A stretch of DNA of 64,000 bases from positions 709,501 through 773,500 of the forward strand of contig JAOTOL010001458.1 in the NCBI GenBank assembly GCA_034440575.1, read 5' to 3'. This DNA is from Imbricaverruca yamaguchii. Taxonomy: Eukaryota; Arthropoda; Thecostraca; Neoverrucidae. Each line of letters begins with the position of its first letter. Position 1 is the stretch's first letter. The notes beneath the pieces were generated by a model. It did not search any database, had not been told where the DNA came from, and saw only the letters and a list, made by a program, of their open reading frames with translations. Positions 11,915 to 23,209 of this stretch are shown here, one piece after another. The translations under genes were made by a program, and so were the position numbers.

Positions 11915-12102
11915 ATTGCGTGAGACGAAATGTACGACCCTCAATATACCAGGAGGTGCTGAGTTTACATCAAACTCAGCACCTCCTGACGATGACCCCT
12001 GGCCGAAACGTTGAGTAATATAGCATAATCCCTAACGCTACTTTTGATGTAAACTCAGCACCTCCTGGTATATTGAGGGTCGTACATTTCGTCTCACGCA
12101 AT
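11915..12102. repeat. Perfect 60-bp inverted repeat (foldback)
   Basis: Positions 11915-11974 are the exact reverse complement of 12043-12102 (60 of 60 by eye), around a 68-bp spacer. The inner end of the left arm is itself a small palindrome: GGAGGTGCTGAG is followed within about 10 bp by CTCAGCACCTCC (11952-11985). The spacer contains GGCCGAAACGTTG. No protein is encoded. It may be a foldback element or a locally generated palindrome; perfect arms suggest youth or continuing gene conversion. Confidence 0.9.
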
Positions 12103-12179
12103 AGATTTCATTCATCCAGTCTTGTCCACGTCTACTATATCGAATGAGGTCGATTACATGGCCACTGGTCGAGACCAGG

Positions 12180-12440
12180 AGTGGTGTGGTAGTGTGTGGT
12201 GTGTGTAGTGGACACACTACACTGCATGCACCACACATTACGTGACATGCAGTGTGTGCAATGGATGCTGGATACACTACACACTGCATACACTGCACAC
12301 ACTACACACTTTGCACACTACATAAGCTGCACACACTACACACACTACGCACACTACACACAGTGTGTGGTGTGTGCAGTGGAAACACCACACACAGTAT
12401 GTAGTATGTGCAGTGGAAACACTACACACACACTACCGCA
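12180..12440. repeat. CACACTAC/GTGTGTAG short repeats
   Basis: Simple repeats of ACACACTAC and its complement occur with both polarities, so parts can pair with each other. No gene. Confidence 0.8.
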
Positions 12441-12571
12441 CCGAACACGTGAAAAGTAGCGGCCGTCTTTCTCGTCAGCCTGCATGCCATCGGCGCGCCA
12501 CCGGCTGCAAATGGCGCGCTTGTGCAATGGCGCCCGGCGAGATCGGTGGCGCAGTGGGAGCTGAGCGCTGG

Positions 12572-12870
12572 CTGCTTCGGTCCGGTCTGGTCTGATCTGG
12601 TCCTGTCTGGTCTGATCTGGTCCGGTCTGGTCTGATCTGGTCCGGTCTGGTCTGATCTGGTCCTGTCTGGTCCGGTCTGGTCTGATCTGGTCCTGTCTGG
12701 TCTGATCTGGTCCTGTCTGGTCTGGTCTGGTCCGGTCTGGTCTGATCTGGTCCGGTCTGGTCTGATCTGGTCCGGTCTGGTCTGATCTGGTCCGGTCTGG
12801 TCTGATCTGGTCCGGTCTGGTCTGATCTGGTCCAGTCTGGCTTGATCTGGTCAAGTCGGGGTCAGTTTGT
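12572..12870. repeat. TCTGGTC-based microsatellite/minisatellite
   Basis: Units of 10-15 bp are built from GGTCTGGTC, CGGTCTGG and TCTGATCT. The array decays downstream into GGTCTGGTGAGG-like words through about 13390. Confidence 0.93.
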
Positions 12871-13079
12871 TCTTGCCTGGTGTGGGCGCGTCCGGCGTGA
12901 CCTGACCTAGTTTAGTTGGATCCACGAACGCTCTTCACGACATACAGGGGAGCAACGGATCCATTAGACCCGAGGCTCGGTGAAAGACAGGCCCCACGGG
13001 GTCCCATGCTAAATCTAACGAATACGGTAGACAGGAAATCATTCAGATGCTATGACCCGCATAGGGGTAAGGTCGGGTG

Positions 13080-13390
13080 AGATAGATTAAGGCTGGGCGA
13101 GATCTGCCTAGGTCTGATCAGTCCTGGTGAGACCTAATGCGTTTGGTAATGTCTGGTGGGACATCTAAACTCTGGTGACGTCAGGTGAGACTTCACGAGG
13201 TCTCGTGACGTCTGGTAAGGTCTCATAAGGTCTGATGAAATATGTGCAGGTATAGTGAGGGCTTATGAGGTCTGGCGAGTTCTGGTGAATTTAGCAAGGA
13301 TTTGAAAGGTTTGATGAATCTGGTGAGGTTTGGCTACGTTTGGCAGAGTCTGGAGAGGCTTAGAGAGGAATGGTGAGGCCCGGTAAGAGG
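13080..13390. repeat. Decayed GGTCTGGTGAGG repeat
   Basis: Short irregular repeats around the words TCTGGTGAGG and TCTGATGA, probably a degenerate extension of the 12.6-kb array. Confidence 0.55.
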
Positions 13391-13476
13391 TGATGAGGCC
13401 TAGCGAGTCCTGCGCAGTAGCATTCGCTCCGGCACGGATATTCAGCGCCGTGACTGGCACGTAGGTCAGCAGCGAG
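13391..13476 (-). other. Exon-like segment A, paralogous to 9342-9428
   Basis: The minus-strand frame contains SLLTYVPVTALNI and TAQDSLGLI and stays open upstream through MAAFSGRLRPV and into the neighbouring 24-bp array. It is related to segment B 4 kb away. It lies on the same strand as the claudin-like exon and about 1.1 kb downstream of it, so it might be a later exon of that gene, but it does not look like a claudin extracellular loop. Function unknown. Confidence 0.4.
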
Positions 13477-13539
13477 ACGGGCCTCAGCCGGCCGGAAAAC
13501 GCGGCCATGGCGTACACGACCCGACCTTGGTCCGACCGT

Positions 13540-14210
13540 CTCACGAGGTCGTACATCAACAGTCTCCCCAGGTCATACATCGAGAGTCTCCCCAGGTCAT
13601 ACATCCAGAGTCTCCCCAGGTCATACATTCACCGTCTCCCCAGGTCATACATCGAGAGTCTCCCCAGGTCATACATCCATCACCTCCTCAGGTCATACAT
13701 TCACCGTCTCCCCAGGTCATACATCGAGAGTCTCCCCAGGTCATACATCGAGAGTCTCCCCAGGTCATACATCCGCAGTCTCCCCAGGTCATACATCCAT
13801 CACCTCCTCAGGTCATACATCCACCGTCTCGCCAGGTTATACATCCACTGTCTCCCGAGGGCATACATCCACCGTCCTCTCATGTCATGCATCCACTGTC
13901 TCCTGAGCTTATGCATCCACCGTCTCCCCATTGCATGCATCCACAGTCATCCATCACCTCCCCAGGTAATACACCTACTGTCTCCTCATGCCGTGTATTC
14001 ACCGTCTCCTCAGGCTACGCATCCACCGTCTCCCCAGACCATACATTCACTGTCCCTCAAAGTCATACATCCACCGTCTCCCCAGGTCATACATCCACCG
14101 TATCCCCAGGTCATGCATCCACCGTCTCTCCAGGTCATACATCCACCGTCTCTCGAGGTCACACATCCACCGTCCCAGGTCACACACCCACCGCCTCCCA
14201 AAGGCACACA
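13540..14210. repeat. 24-bp minisatellite, about 27 copies
   Basis: Units of 24 bp read CCAGGTCATACATCCACCGTCTCC, shown here only as a consensus in two parts: CCAGGTCATACATCCA and CCGTCTCC. The period is a multiple of three, so two plus-strand frames give 8-residue repeats over about 270 codons. Units are more diverged toward 13850-14040. There is no sign of a real gene in these frames. Confidence 0.93.
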
Positions 14211-14254
14211 TCCTGCACCGTCTCCCGAGTCTCACGCCGGCGGTCATCTCGCCC

Positions 14255-14337
14255 CGCCTCCTACGCTGCCGCTGCCGCCGCCGCCTCCTCCTCCTCCGCT
14301 GCCGCCGCCGCCGCCGCTGCCGCCGCCGCCGCCCGTT
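14255..14337. repeat. (CCG/CCT)n tract
   Basis: Imperfect GCC, CCG and TCC triplets, lying about 240 bp inside the intron that follows the claudin-like exon. Confidence 0.9.
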
Positions 14338-14344
14338 AGTTGAC

Positions 14345-15065
14345 TTGAGCATAGGTGCTGACGATCGATGCAAACCTGGCCGCGGCGGCCGGCGGACGGC
14401 GGACGGCGGACGCCGGCGCGGCCGGCCGACCTTGTGTGTGGACGACGCCGAGCGGCGGCTGACCGGCGCGCGGAGCGAGCTCAGCCCGCATTCCGATCGA
14501 CGCGAAGGCGCGCCGCACGGCTGGCCGCCGCGCGGCTGCGCGGCTGCCCCGGGGCGCAGCCGGGCCACTCACCTATGCGGTTCTCGAAGGTGGCCCAGTA
14601 CGGGCTGGCGACCGCCACCACGCCGACGACGAGCGCAGCGAGCGCCAGCACGGTGGATCCGGTCGACAGCAGGATGTTGCGCCCCATCTCCACATGCTGC
14701 GCGACTCGCCGCCCCGCCCGCTCGCCACGCTCGCGCGCGCTCACCGTCGCGCACCGGTCGCGCAGTCCCGAGTCGCGCGCGGCGGAGGCGCTGTCGGCGC
14801 GTCGCGGCGTGGCACTGAGGGCGCGTCGGGCCGCGTGTACGCCTCGGCCGCTCACCTGGCGGCGCTCGGCTGCCACCCCGGCCACTCTACCGGCCGCTCT
14901 ACCGGCCGTCGTCGGCCCGTCGGCTGGCGCGCTACCGGTCTCGGTGGAGTCAGCCGAGCGGCCCGCGCTCACGTTGAGCAGCAGCGATTGAGTGGGCCGT
15001 TTTTGCCGGTGGGATCGGCCCGGCCGTGGGTGTGACCTGCAATGGTGCTCGTCCTGCGCCATTGG
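14345..15065. promoter_or_regulatory. CpG-rich island around the claudin-like first exon
   Basis: This stretch is much richer in G, C and CpG than its surroundings and spans the 5' side of a putative first coding exon on the minus strand, as expected of a promoter-proximal region. No TATA box was identified. All long open frames on both strands here are explained by the base composition. Confidence 0.4.
14573..14687 (-). CDS. First coding exon of a claudin/PMP22-like tetraspan protein
   Basis: Minus-strand reading starts MGRNILLSTG. A hydrophobic segment follows at residues 7-29 (TVLALAALVVGVVAVA), then SPYWATFENRI, a membrane segment that ends in a Pro-Tyr-Trp. This arrangement is typical of the first transmembrane helix and start of the first loop in the PMP22/EMP/MP20/claudin superfamily. 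A strong donor, ATAG then GTGAGTGG, ends the exon after one base of codon 39. The frame stays open upstream, but the surroundings are extremely GC-rich, so that carries little weight; ATG at 14687 is chosen because it puts the helix at the usual distance. No second exon carrying the claudin W-GLW-C-C loop was found downstream. The product would act in cell junctions or membranes. The family call is inferred from a short segment only. Confidence 0.5.
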
Positions 15066-15089
15066 CCGATGCGCAGGTGTGTCAGTGGG

Positions 15090-15555
15090 CTGGGATGGCC
15101 GGCTCGGCAGCGGCTCGCTGACTCCATTGTGCCCCAGTAGCGGCTCGATGACACGGCAGTGGCCCAGTGCCGGCTCGGTGGCTCGATTGTGGCCCAGTAG
15201 CGGCTCGCTGGTTCGGCAGAGGCTCTGTGGCTCGGCAGTGGCTCTGTGGCGGCTCGGTTCCTCGATAGCAGCTTGGTAGTGACTCGGTGGTTCTGCAGCG
15301 GTTCGGCAGCGGTTCGGTAGTGGCTCGGTAGTGGCTCGATGACGGCTCGGTGGTTCGGTAGTGGCTCGGAAGCGGCTGGATTCCTCGGTAACAGCTTGGT
15401 AGTGGTTCAGTAACGGATGGATTCCTTGGTAGCAGCTTGTTAGTGGCTCGATGGCTCTGCAGCGGCTCGGTGGCTCTGCAGCGGCTTGGTAGTGGCTCGA
15501 TGGCCAGGTAGGGGCTTGGTAGTTCGGCAGTTACTCGGTGGCTCGCCGAGTTCGG
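15090..15555. repeat. GGCTCGGTAGTGGCTCGATG short repeats
   Basis: Irregular 12-18-bp units around GTGGCTCGGT and CAGCGGCTCGG. An open frame of about 196 codons on the minus strand is repeat translation. Confidence 0.85.
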
Positions 15556-15694
15556 CTTGGGGGCACCCTCCAGCATACCACCATGGGGCGCCACCTCGGG
15601 GGATGGGGCCACACGTCCACGAATTTCGACAAGTTTTATATCGTGATTACCTGTTCTTGCCGCGAACACCATAATAGCTGAGTGTCATGTTGAG

Positions 15695-16168
15695 CGATGT
15701 ACTGCACACTCGCTGACGGTGGCAAGGTACAATGGTAAGCGGTGTACCACATAATCACTGATGATGGCAGTGTACCATGGTGAGCGGTGTACCACATGGT
15801 CACCGATGGTGGCAGTGTACCATGGTGAGCGGTGTACCACATGGTCACCGATGGTGGCAGGGTACCATGGTGAGCGGTGTACCACACAGTCACGTATGAT
15901 GGCAGTGTACCATGGTGAGCGGTGTACCACACAGTCACTGACGACGGCAGTGTACCATGGTGAGCGGTGTACCATGTGGTCAATGATGGCCACCATGGTG
16001 AGCGGTGTACCACATAGTCTCCGATGGTGGTAGGGTACCATGGTGAGCGGTGTACCACATAGTCACCGATGGTGGCAGGGTGCCATGGTAAGCGGTGTAC
16101 CACATGGTCACTGATGATGGCAGTGTACCATGGTGAGCGGTGTACCACACAGTCACTGATGGCAGCAG
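15695..16168. repeat. 45-bp minisatellite, about 10 copies
   Basis: Units read GTGTACCATGGTGAGCGG, then TGTACCACATAGTCACCG, then ATGGTGGCA. The 45-bp period keeps one frame open on each strand. Most units contain ATG then GTGAGC or GTAAGC, which would match a splice-donor consensus, but no exon was recognised next to the array. Confidence 0.93.
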
Positions 16169-18539
16169 GTCGAGCATTCCATGGATTAGGTATCCGCACG
16201 GATGTCCGGTTGGTAATGATAGCAGCTGGTTAGATAGAGTTTGGCAACTAGAAATTGATACTGATTGGTTGACGGAGTGGCTCTCCGCCGGTGAAAGCAA
16301 CAATTGAAGAAGAAAAATCATATTTCTGCCTTGTTTCAGAGTTACTGCATAAAATGTTCGGATCAGCTGATGCTAACTTTTTAATTGTTTGATAAAGCAT
16401 ATGATGCTACGAATCGAAAATTGCATTGCCATACATATTTTCGCAGGTACCCATAATGTGAAACATATGCAAAAGTAGCTTCAGCTGGATTAATTTCATT
16501 CTGTTATCAGTTTCCAGTCATTATCAAACTTGTAGGTATGTATGCACTTCAGGACATTGCAATCACTCCATTAATGCTTAATTAATGCTCTGGCTATGAT
16601 CACATTCAGCAACCCATCGATCCGCCGGTCAGTTCCATTCTTGCCTAGGTACACGGGCAAAGGAATGATTTTGAAGTTGGGGGGACAAGACTGCCAACTC
16701 CAGGTCCAAAGTAAGGGCATTCCAGATCCAAAACTCCAGTCGAAAAACAATATTCTGACCAAAGAAAAAGTACAAAATGAAATTTACTGGAAATATTCGC
16801 ACGTTGTATGACGTAAATTGTGTTGACCACTATTATCATCATGATCTGTCATCTGATCAGCTTCATATAAAGTATTTTTGGTACTCCTTCTTTTGCCCAC
16901 CGAATTGGCCCCACCCAGATCGAACTCCGCCTCTCCCTCCCCCATGCTCCTCACCAATGCTCTCGTCGTAAAATGTGCCGTGCGAGCTGGATGGGCGATA
17001 TTATACAACACACATATATTATCGAGAACACATCACTTCTTTCTGGTGAACAACAGCACAGAACACAACGTAGCACGCATGACTATGCATACACGGGTGC
17101 TGATTTTTATTCGACTAGGGACACTGCTCTTCACCCTTCACTAACATGCTACACGGTAGTTCTTAGGGCAATGGGAGTAAACCTATCGCAGCAATTCTAC
17201 AGCCAGGATTTTCTTAAGAGGGCTTACCAAAAACAAAATAGTAAGGAACAGAAACACTTTCGGTGTCTTAAGGGGGCATACACTGGCTGCCGCTCCATAT
17301 CCCAGGTTGCGCCAAGGTTGAGTTGCAAAAAAATGATGTCTGAGGAGTAGGGACTGAACAATGTTTAACCCATTCATCCAGGCAATTTTGGTGAACTGGC
17401 CCATAGTTTGGCTTTCTCTAGTATGTTGGCTGCGCTGATCGTGGCCCAAGCATGCGCATACACTTTGTGACAGTCTCCTCGCAACCAGGTCGCACTGCCC
17501 ATTGCTTATGTGTGTTACGCTTTCGTGCACAAAGTTGCGATATGCGTGACGTTTTCTTCATGATGTACCCACCAACTATTTTGGCTTATAAGCATGGTTT
17601 AACAAAACAAATCACACGACGAAATTATTATGAGCAGCATGTCATTGTCCGTGTGTCAAAACTTGTGCAAAAATTAAACTTTAGATAGTACTTGCTTAAT
17701 TAATGTGTGTATGCTTTATTTCTTGTCTCATTTAGACTCAAGCCTATTTATTTTGATAATAGTACAAGTTAGTTACATAATGGTTCGTGTGATTTTTTTC
17801 TTCACTTTTGGCTTTGGCCCGCGTTTTCTGCTCATTTGTCTCAGCTAATCCATATATATTAGCCCTTTGTGAAATGAAAAAAATACAGCACCAAATGAAT
17901 GCTTGTCAAGTTTACTTCATATCATCCCACAAACTCATCAGTTCTCGTATGAATATGTCCATGTGCGTCTCCACGTGGCTTAGAAATGGGGAACGAGAGC
18001 ATGTATAGGTCGATTTTTTATATGATGTAGTTCCATTGGCGCAATATTAATTTTTTAGAAATTTGGGTAGGAACCAACCCCCTCCCCCATACCCGAACGT
18101 GGCGACGTTTATGGGTAGATTAATGAATGTTTTAGGTGATGCTGGATTAAGTGGATTGGGTTAAATTAGGTTACGTTTGATACTTAATCAATCGGAATAA
18201 CCATAACCTGACCTGGCCAATAACCTCATGATAGTCATATAGACCTATCTTTCATCGATGCATTCTTGCAAAGATGGTCATGACTCTAGGATGATGGAGC
18301 TGAGCTACCCTTAACCTGTAAGTGTTTCTCACTGGGGACGAAGACGCGAAGTGCATCTGGTATGGTAATTTAATTTAGTTCATGCAAATCTGCACAATCT
18401 CGAATCCTAAACCGAGTATTGGTGATGTTCTGTTTCCAGTTTCCAGATCCAGTGACGGAGTCTAATGCTATCAGCCTAATGGTATTACTGGTCCACCAGG
18501 ATTACTAATCGCTTGACCGGGGTGATATAATCACCCCGG
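16169..18539. other. Unannotated stretch
   Basis: Mostly AT-rich with no convincing gene. A perfect small hairpin, CCGGGGTGA-TATAA-TCACCCCGG (18518-18540), lies at the edge of the LINE copy. The sequence near 18478-18527 resembles 21278-21327 on the other side of that LINE. Confidence 0.4.
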
Positions 18540-19204
18540 TGAAATTTAATATAAAAGGATATGAAAATGTTGGTGTTGGCACCCCATCATGCACAATGTT
18601 TAGGAAATGCCTTGAAGAGGACCTGTTCTTATACAAGTTTGTATCAGAACCTACCAGGCATGGCTCATTCTTGGACCTTGTATTCTCGGATTTAAGTGAC
18701 TTGGTTGAAGACTTGACTGTAGGAGAAACTCTGGGAAGAAGTCACCATAACATAATTAGATTCAAGGCACATGAAGAGGAAATTATTAAGGATAATATGG
18801 TAAAGGTTCCAAATTTCAACAGAGCAGACTTTGACTGCATGAGAGCGGCTTAAAGGCCGTCAGATGGGAAGAAGAATTCTCCAATTTAAATGCCTGTGAA
18901 ATGTGGGAAAAGTTCAAATCTTACTTGAAGGAAATTCAGATTAGACATGTCCCCCAAAAGCAAAGACGCAAAAGAAGGGTAGGAAAGCCAGCATGGCTTA
19001 CACCAGACTTGATAAAAGCAAGTCTGGTGAGCTGTATTTAGATACAGATAAAGGCAAGCAAGAAAGCTGTATTTAGAGTGTTTAAAGAAGCTTCAAATAT
19101 CGTAAGTCTAAAGGCGTATTGAAAAGCTAGAGATACTGAAGCAAAAAACCAGAGCAGCAAAGCGAGCAAAATAGCTGCATTGTTTACAATCCAGTTCTTC
19201 TTTA

Positions 19205-20400
19205 CAGTATTACGTCCGTGAAGTTGGCATGAGTTCGATATTCACATTCAGCAGAAATAGACGACCCCTTCGATTTCGCCCAAACTCGGTGAGACGGTAG
19301 TACCAAGGTCCCTGACCCACCATGCAGACGCATTCCACGGGGCATCGAATGGTTTGACCGCCAGAGGTCGACATCGGTCAACAATCAAATAATGCCGGAA
19401 TGCCTAGGATATATAGCGCATTCGATTCGCAACGACACGCTGATTCCGACACTGCTATTATTTACTCCGTAGCACAAACGGTTAATGAGTTATAACCAAT
19501 TATGTAACTATATTACTCACAGCATTGCTTCCACACATTCCCATGCATTATTCACTTTCCCATTCAGGAAATGTGTATGCAACACATAGTCGTAACGCCA
19601 ATAACGTGGGCAGTCCAGCGGTGGCACTAGAATCATTGGCGTCCGATTAATTCCGGAGATATATCAAAATATGTCTCGATAAAATCAGTTTTCGACCTAA
19701 TGGTTAATTTCCCATAGGGTTTAGCATGGGACCCGGCGGAACGGGAAATCGCGACCCCTTCAATTTCTTGTAAAATCGCCACAAACATATGTGGTGCAAA
19801 AACACGTCGACAACTCACGCCGTTTCCCGGGGCATCGAAAGATGTGACCTACAGAGGTCAACGAGTTCCAGTTCGATATTCGACTTTGACCTATATGTGA
19901 GGATGGAGCATGTGACTGTCATTACTTGGCATGCTCAAGTCGTAATGGAAGAAAGCAAATTAAATACGCTTCAAATCTAAATCGAAATTGAAACGTTCAA
20001 TGAGACATGTGACCTTGGCAGGTCAGAGGTCATGTCAGGTCAAGCCGTTCACATGATGGAATATGTACAAAAGAAACAACGTTTTAACACCAGTAACATG
20101 GACAGTCCAACGGTGGCACTAGAATCATTGGCGTCCAATTAATTCTGGAGACATCAAAACATGTCCCGATAAAATCAGTTTTCGACCTATGAATATGACG
20201 TATATGAATGACGACCTATGACGTATATGAATAACAAACCCAGTCAGAATGAATACACCGTTACGAATATCATTATATGTCTGTCGTAAGTTGTAACTGA
20301 CGTGCGATCGCTGCAATAAAAAAGGCTATCACGCGAACTTTGCCATGTAGACATTACTTTATTGGCCCAGCAATTGGAGCATTAGGCGAAACAATGTATG

Positions 20401-20441
<41 letters not shown>

Positions 20442-20617
20442 ATACATTGTTTGCCTAAACCAATTGCTGGGCCAATAAAGTAATGTCTACATGGCAAAGT
20501 TCGCGTGATAGCTGCTTCGATTGCAGCGATCGAAGCAGCTATCGAAATCGAAGGGGTCGTCTATTTCTGCTGAATGTGAATATCGAACTCCTGCCAACTT
20601 CACGGACGTTACAATAT
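19205..20617. mobile_element. TIR DNA transposon inserted in LINE copy 1
   Basis: Left end 19205-19278 and right end 20543-20617 are about 74-bp near-perfect inverted repeats: ACGTCCGTGAAGTTGGCA, GAGTTCGATATTCACATTC and GACCCCTTCGATTTCG on the left, reverse-complemented on the right. The interior holds direct repeats of about 110 bp (19600-19705 and 20085-20195, sharing GTGGCACTAGAATCATTGGC) and repeated CGACCCCTTC...GGGGCATCGAA...CAGAGGTC modules. No transposase was found, so the element is non-autonomous. TTGTTTACAATC occurs just outside each end (19180-19191, 20623-20634) but is not directly adjacent to the inverted repeats. Confidence 0.8.
20305..20532. repeat. Long hairpin with (TA)n loop, nested in the TIR transposon
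   Basis: Arms 20325-20400 and 20437-20512 are nearly perfect inverted repeats (GCTATCACGCGAACTTTGCC ... and its complement) flanking about 35 bp of TA repeat. The pairing extends outward through CGATCGCTGCAAT/ATTGCAGCGATCG. It looks like a TA-inserting foldback MITE that jumped into the right half of the larger element. Confidence 0.88.
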
Positions 20618-21242
20618 TGATGTTGTTTACAATCATGTTAGGAAAATAAACCCAAACAAGGCAGCAGGACCTGATGATATTTATGCTAGGGTATTGCGGG
20701 AAGCTAAAAAGGAACTAACAATTCCACTTAGTATAATATTTTGTAGATCAGTTTCACAAAATGAAATTCCAACAGATTGGAAAAGGGCAAATGTAATTCC
20801 TATTTTCAAGAAAGGAGAATGAGGGGAAGTTGAAAACTATAGGTCAGTAAGTCTCACATCCCTAGTCTGCAAGGTACTCGAATCAATTATCAAGGATGGA
20901 ATAGTTATCTGGAAGGAAACAAATTGATTCAAGATACTCAACATGGGTTTAGAAAAGGACGGTCGTGTCTCATAAATCTCTTGGACATTTTTAACTTCGC
21001 CACAGAACAATTTGATCGGGGAAATTAGGTCGATGTAGCATATCTTGACTTTAGTAAGGCCTCTGACAAGGTACCCCATAAATGGTTAATGATACAGCTT
21101 CAGGCCCATGGTATTGCAGGTAGCATCTTAAAATGGATAGACAGATTTGGTGGGCAACTGGTTGTGCGTACAGAGTGCAACCAAGAAGGGCCCTTGTGGC
21201 TCATAGTTGCACTAATCTTTTATGTCTTTATGTCTTTATAAG

Positions 21243-22690
21243 TTAGTCCGAATTTCGGTGACTATCTTCGGCTCCCAGTATAATGGTACTATTGGTCTGC
21301 CAGTGCTAGTAGCCGCTTGGCTGGGGTGAGGTATGTTCTACAGTCACCGAATATTGTCATCTATGGAAAACTGTTACGCTTTACTTCGGGGTTACCAAAG
21401 GGGTCACTTTCGTTGGGATGTTGTAAAATGTTGATCAGTATCTCTTGGAGCTTGAGAAGCCTTTCCGGATTTCGTTTTAGACTTGAGTGCTCTCAGGTCC
21501 CATAAAGAGATATAAAACTCCATTCCCGGGCATGTGTGTCGACATTGGTCGGTACAATATCTGCTAAGAAAATATAACCAAATGCCCGTATCAAATATGC
21601 AAAAAGTTAACACATACAATCGACGCACCGAACCGTGTAATATATTTCAACGGTAGCATATTGAGAACGGCCGCGACGAATATCCCAGAGTATTTCCTCC
21701 CAAAACACCATCAAACCACCAATACACTCATGCAAATACACTAGCGGCCAAGTCACTGCACAAACGGCATTGCACAAGTCAGCCAACATGGTACCCGCGG
21801 GTCACTTTGTACGCCGTGCACCACAGAAAATTGGTCCCCGGTCGGAGTCTTTGAGCTTTGAGTGGGCGTCTCGCTCGCATCCCACACCATAACATTCCCG
21901 GAACCCGGAGTGGTCGCGCACTCCTCTATCTCCATTTGGTAAGTGGCTCTTCACGCCGTGAAATTATAGAGGTGTGTTGTGGACGCCTTACTTTAGTCTA
22001 ATCCATGAATTATGTTTAGTATGTAAATGTTGGACGATAGATGGACCTATCAGTCTTCAGTTCTAGCAAAAATGCTTCCAAGAATCACACCAAACAGCCA
22101 ATGCATGGCTGTTTTAATGGCTTCGGCTTCTGAAGGCTCAGATCAATCCACCGATGGAGCGAGAGGATCAATTAATCGACCTTTGAAGAGTGCGCATTTC
22201 GTTCTGGTTTGTGGCAACTCTCAGCCAGTCCTGGTTGGAGGACCGGAACAAGAAGCGCTGCTATATAGTGTGGCATGGAAGCTAATGCGATGCTTTGGCA
22301 CATTGAGAGGCTGAGCACGAGCTAGGTAGAGAAAGAGAGAGAGAGAGAGAGAGAGGGCAGAGCAACTGCGGCAGTTCACAAGTGTTCAGTCCCGATACGT
22401 CGCCCGATCTTGCGCCTGGCGCATTGGACAACCATGAGCCGTCTTTTGTCATCGTGCACATGGTAACCGTAACGGCGCCTCATGGCGATATGGTCCTCCC
22501 TCACATGGCGACAATAATGACGCTTTATGCTGGTAATCTTATTATCGCACACATGGCAACACTAATAGCGCTTTATTCTGGTGATGACGTTTTATGCTGG
22601 TAATGATGCTTTATGCTGGCAATCTTGGTATGCTGCGGAGTATTTGCTGGGCCCATCAGTTCTCTCCTAACCTTGGTTCCCCTTGGTTCA
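21243..22690. other. Unannotated stretch with one (GA)n tract
   Basis: A (GA)n microsatellite lies at 22330-22355. In 22500-22625 the words ATGGCGACAATAATG and GCTTTATGCTGG recur irregularly. No gene recognised. Confidence 0.45.
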
Positions 22691-22699
22691 ATGGGATCA

Positions 22700-22925
22700 G
22701 TGACTGACCCTGTAAACGGCCCAGACCAGTGACCGACCCTGTAAACTGTCCCGACCAGTGACCGACCCTGTAAACTGTCCCGACCAGTGACCGACCCTGT
22801 AAACTGTCCCGACCAGTGACCGACCCTGTAAACGGCCCAGACCAGTGACCGACCCTGTAAACTGTCCCGACCAGTGACCGACCCTATAAATTGTCCCGAC
22901 CAGTGCGAGAGTCTGTAAACTGTTC
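22700..22925. repeat. 29-bp minisatellite, 8 copies
   Basis: Unit GACCAGTGACCGACCC then TGTAAACTGTCCC. Each plus-strand unit contains TGTAAAC and each minus-strand unit TTTACAG, loosely splice-like. No adjoining exon recognised. Confidence 0.93.
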
Positions 22926-23002
22926 AAGTGCACAGGCTTGAGCTGCTCTGCTACTGCAAAACTGCTCGTGATCGAGCTCGAGATTGAGCACCAAGGTTAG
23001 TC

Positions 23003-23043
23003 AGTTATTGGGGCTTGCGGTCGCATCGACTGCGTTGGTCGTA
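23003..23043. repeat. Dispersed TTATTGGGG...CGCATC motif, copy 1
   Basis: Word AGTTATTGGGGCTTGCGG followed by TCGCATCGACTGCG. Related words occur at 27049-27081 and 34989-35020, suggesting the conserved part of a dispersed short element. Confidence 0.4.
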
Positions 23044-23209
23044 CAGCGCCCATTTTTTAGCACCAAGGGACTAGCTTAGGATTACCTGGTCCGACATTCC
23101 CGGCGGGGATCGGACGCCGCGCACTATGAGGAACCCTCCCGCACTGATCCCGGCATCATCAAGAAGAATCAGACTCTTCGTATTGTGAGGAGCTCTCACA
23201 TACTGGGCT

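Larger units (their letters stand above)
18540..21242 (+). mobile_element. CR1-like LINE, copy 1 (broken, internally deleted)
   Basis: The 5' part (18540-19200) encodes the end of an endonuclease domain (FLDLVFSDLSDLVEDLT, then a VGETLGRSHHNIIRF block), followed by a linker ending KPAWLTPDLIKA. The reading resumes at 20625 with KINPNKAAGPDDIYARVLREA-like RT sequence and runs to AFDKVPH-type RT motif A near 21060 (here SDKVPHKW). A frameshift and stops interrupt it (for example TGA at about 20821). About 1 kb, including the catalytic FADD block, is missing at 21147 compared with the copy at 59 kb. The 3' end TGTGGCTCATAGTTGCAC followed by TTTATGTC repeats is shared with that copy; 8-bp terminal repeats are typical of CR1-clade LINEs. 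It is dead. A TIR transposon splits it. Confidence 0.85.

Noticed and set aside
13507..14343. Plus-strand frames of 270-278 codons with 8-residue repeats
   Set aside because: The 24-bp period preserves the frame automatically. Two frames are equally open, and composition shows no signal or domain.
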